This document shows positions 5,194 to 5,270 of a stretch of 5,270 nucleotides of DNA, one piece after another. The stretch's first letter is position 1; every line of letters begins with the position of its first letter. Position numbers and translations under genes: made by a program. Source of the stretch: Chloroflexota bacterium (GTDB taxonomy: Bacteria; Chloroflexota; Limnocylindria; Limnocylindrales; CSP1-4); contig JAOUEG010000146.1 of NCBI GenBank assembly GCA_029858845.1, forward strand, positions 1 through 5,270, written 5' to 3'. Under the pieces are notes generated by a model, which saw only the letters and a list, made by a program, of their open reading frames with translations, searched no databases and was not told the DNA's origin.

Positions 5194-5270
5194 ATGTCCA
5201 TCTACCTCGACCATGCGGCGACGACCCCGCTCCGCCGCGAGGTCCTCGACGCGCTGCTGCCGTTCCTGCC
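5194..5270 (+). CDS. Cysteine desulfurase (NifS/IscS type), N-terminal fragment
   Basis: The window ends after 25 complete codons of this gene. The start MSIYLDHAATTPLRREVLDA is the hallmark N-terminus of class V PLP-dependent cysteine desulfurases (family pattern YLDHAATTP-x-x-x-EV). These enzymes remove sulfur from cysteine, leaving alanine and an enzyme persulfide that feeds Fe-S cluster assembly and tRNA thiolation. The PLP lysine and catalytic Cys loop lie beyond the window, so NifS, IscS and other subtypes cannot be separated. The ATG is supported by the family's short lead before YLDHAATT and by the leaderless-type -10 box upstream. A downstream partner such as mnmA or an Fe-S scaffold gene is common in bacteria but cannot be seen here. 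Confidence 0.93.
   Translation, partial: MSIYLDHAATTPLRREVLDALLPFL

Noticed and set aside
4261..5214. Minus-strand open frame (317 codons) antisense to the typA 3' end and the intergenic region
   Set aside because: It is antisense to the conserved TypA C-terminus, and its first part covers the promoter and start of the cysteine desulfurase. Composition is shadow-like and no domain is recognisable.

Overview
This is a GC-rich (roughly 70% by eye), densely packed chromosomal segment of housekeeping type. It contains no mobile element, CRISPR array, tRNA or rRNA that I can recognise. Strong G/C bias at third codon positions, GTG/TTG starts and starts with no Shine-Dalgarno suggest a high-GC free-living bacterium. 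Chloroflexota (Limnocylindria-like) or an actinobacterium-like lineage would fit, but that placement is inference from composition and general protein flavour, not from a marker comparison.

Layout, left to right: (1) the 3' end of aspS (aspartyl-tRNA synthetase, + strand), cut by the window edge; (2) a linker of about 100 nt with two strong GC hairpins; (3) a DMT/EamA-family membrane transporter (+), best started at a TTG with a good Shine-Dalgarno; (4) a 59-nt convergent gap carrying a 17-bp tandem repeat that runs into the stop codon of the opposing gene; (5) a two-gene minus-strand operon: a MobA/MocA-like nucleotidyltransferase-fold protein with eroded catalytic motifs, followed with a 4-nt GTGA overlap by a membrane-anchored alpha/beta hydrolase; (6) a 101-nt divergent promoter region; (7) typA/bipA (+), a complete ribosome-associated translational GTPase; (8) a 216-nt intergenic stretch with several hairpins, ending in a TACAAT -10 box placed for leaderless transcription; (9) the first 25 codons of a NifS/IscS-type cysteine desulfurase (+), cut by the window end.

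The plus-strand genes belong to translation and tRNA/Fe-S metabolism: AspRS charges tRNA, TypA acts on the ribosome, and the cysteine desulfurase supplies sulfur for Fe-S clusters and tRNA thiolation. The minus-strand pair is the least understood part. The overlap argues for co-translation, but a cytoplasmic nucleotidyltransferase-like protein and an extracytoplasmic hydrolase do not form an obvious pathway. I did not find a convincing new defence, mobile or RNA system. The items worth a second look are the degenerate nucleotidyltransferase and its partner, the leaderless-type promoter, the repeat at a stop codon, and the hairpin-rich intergenic regions.
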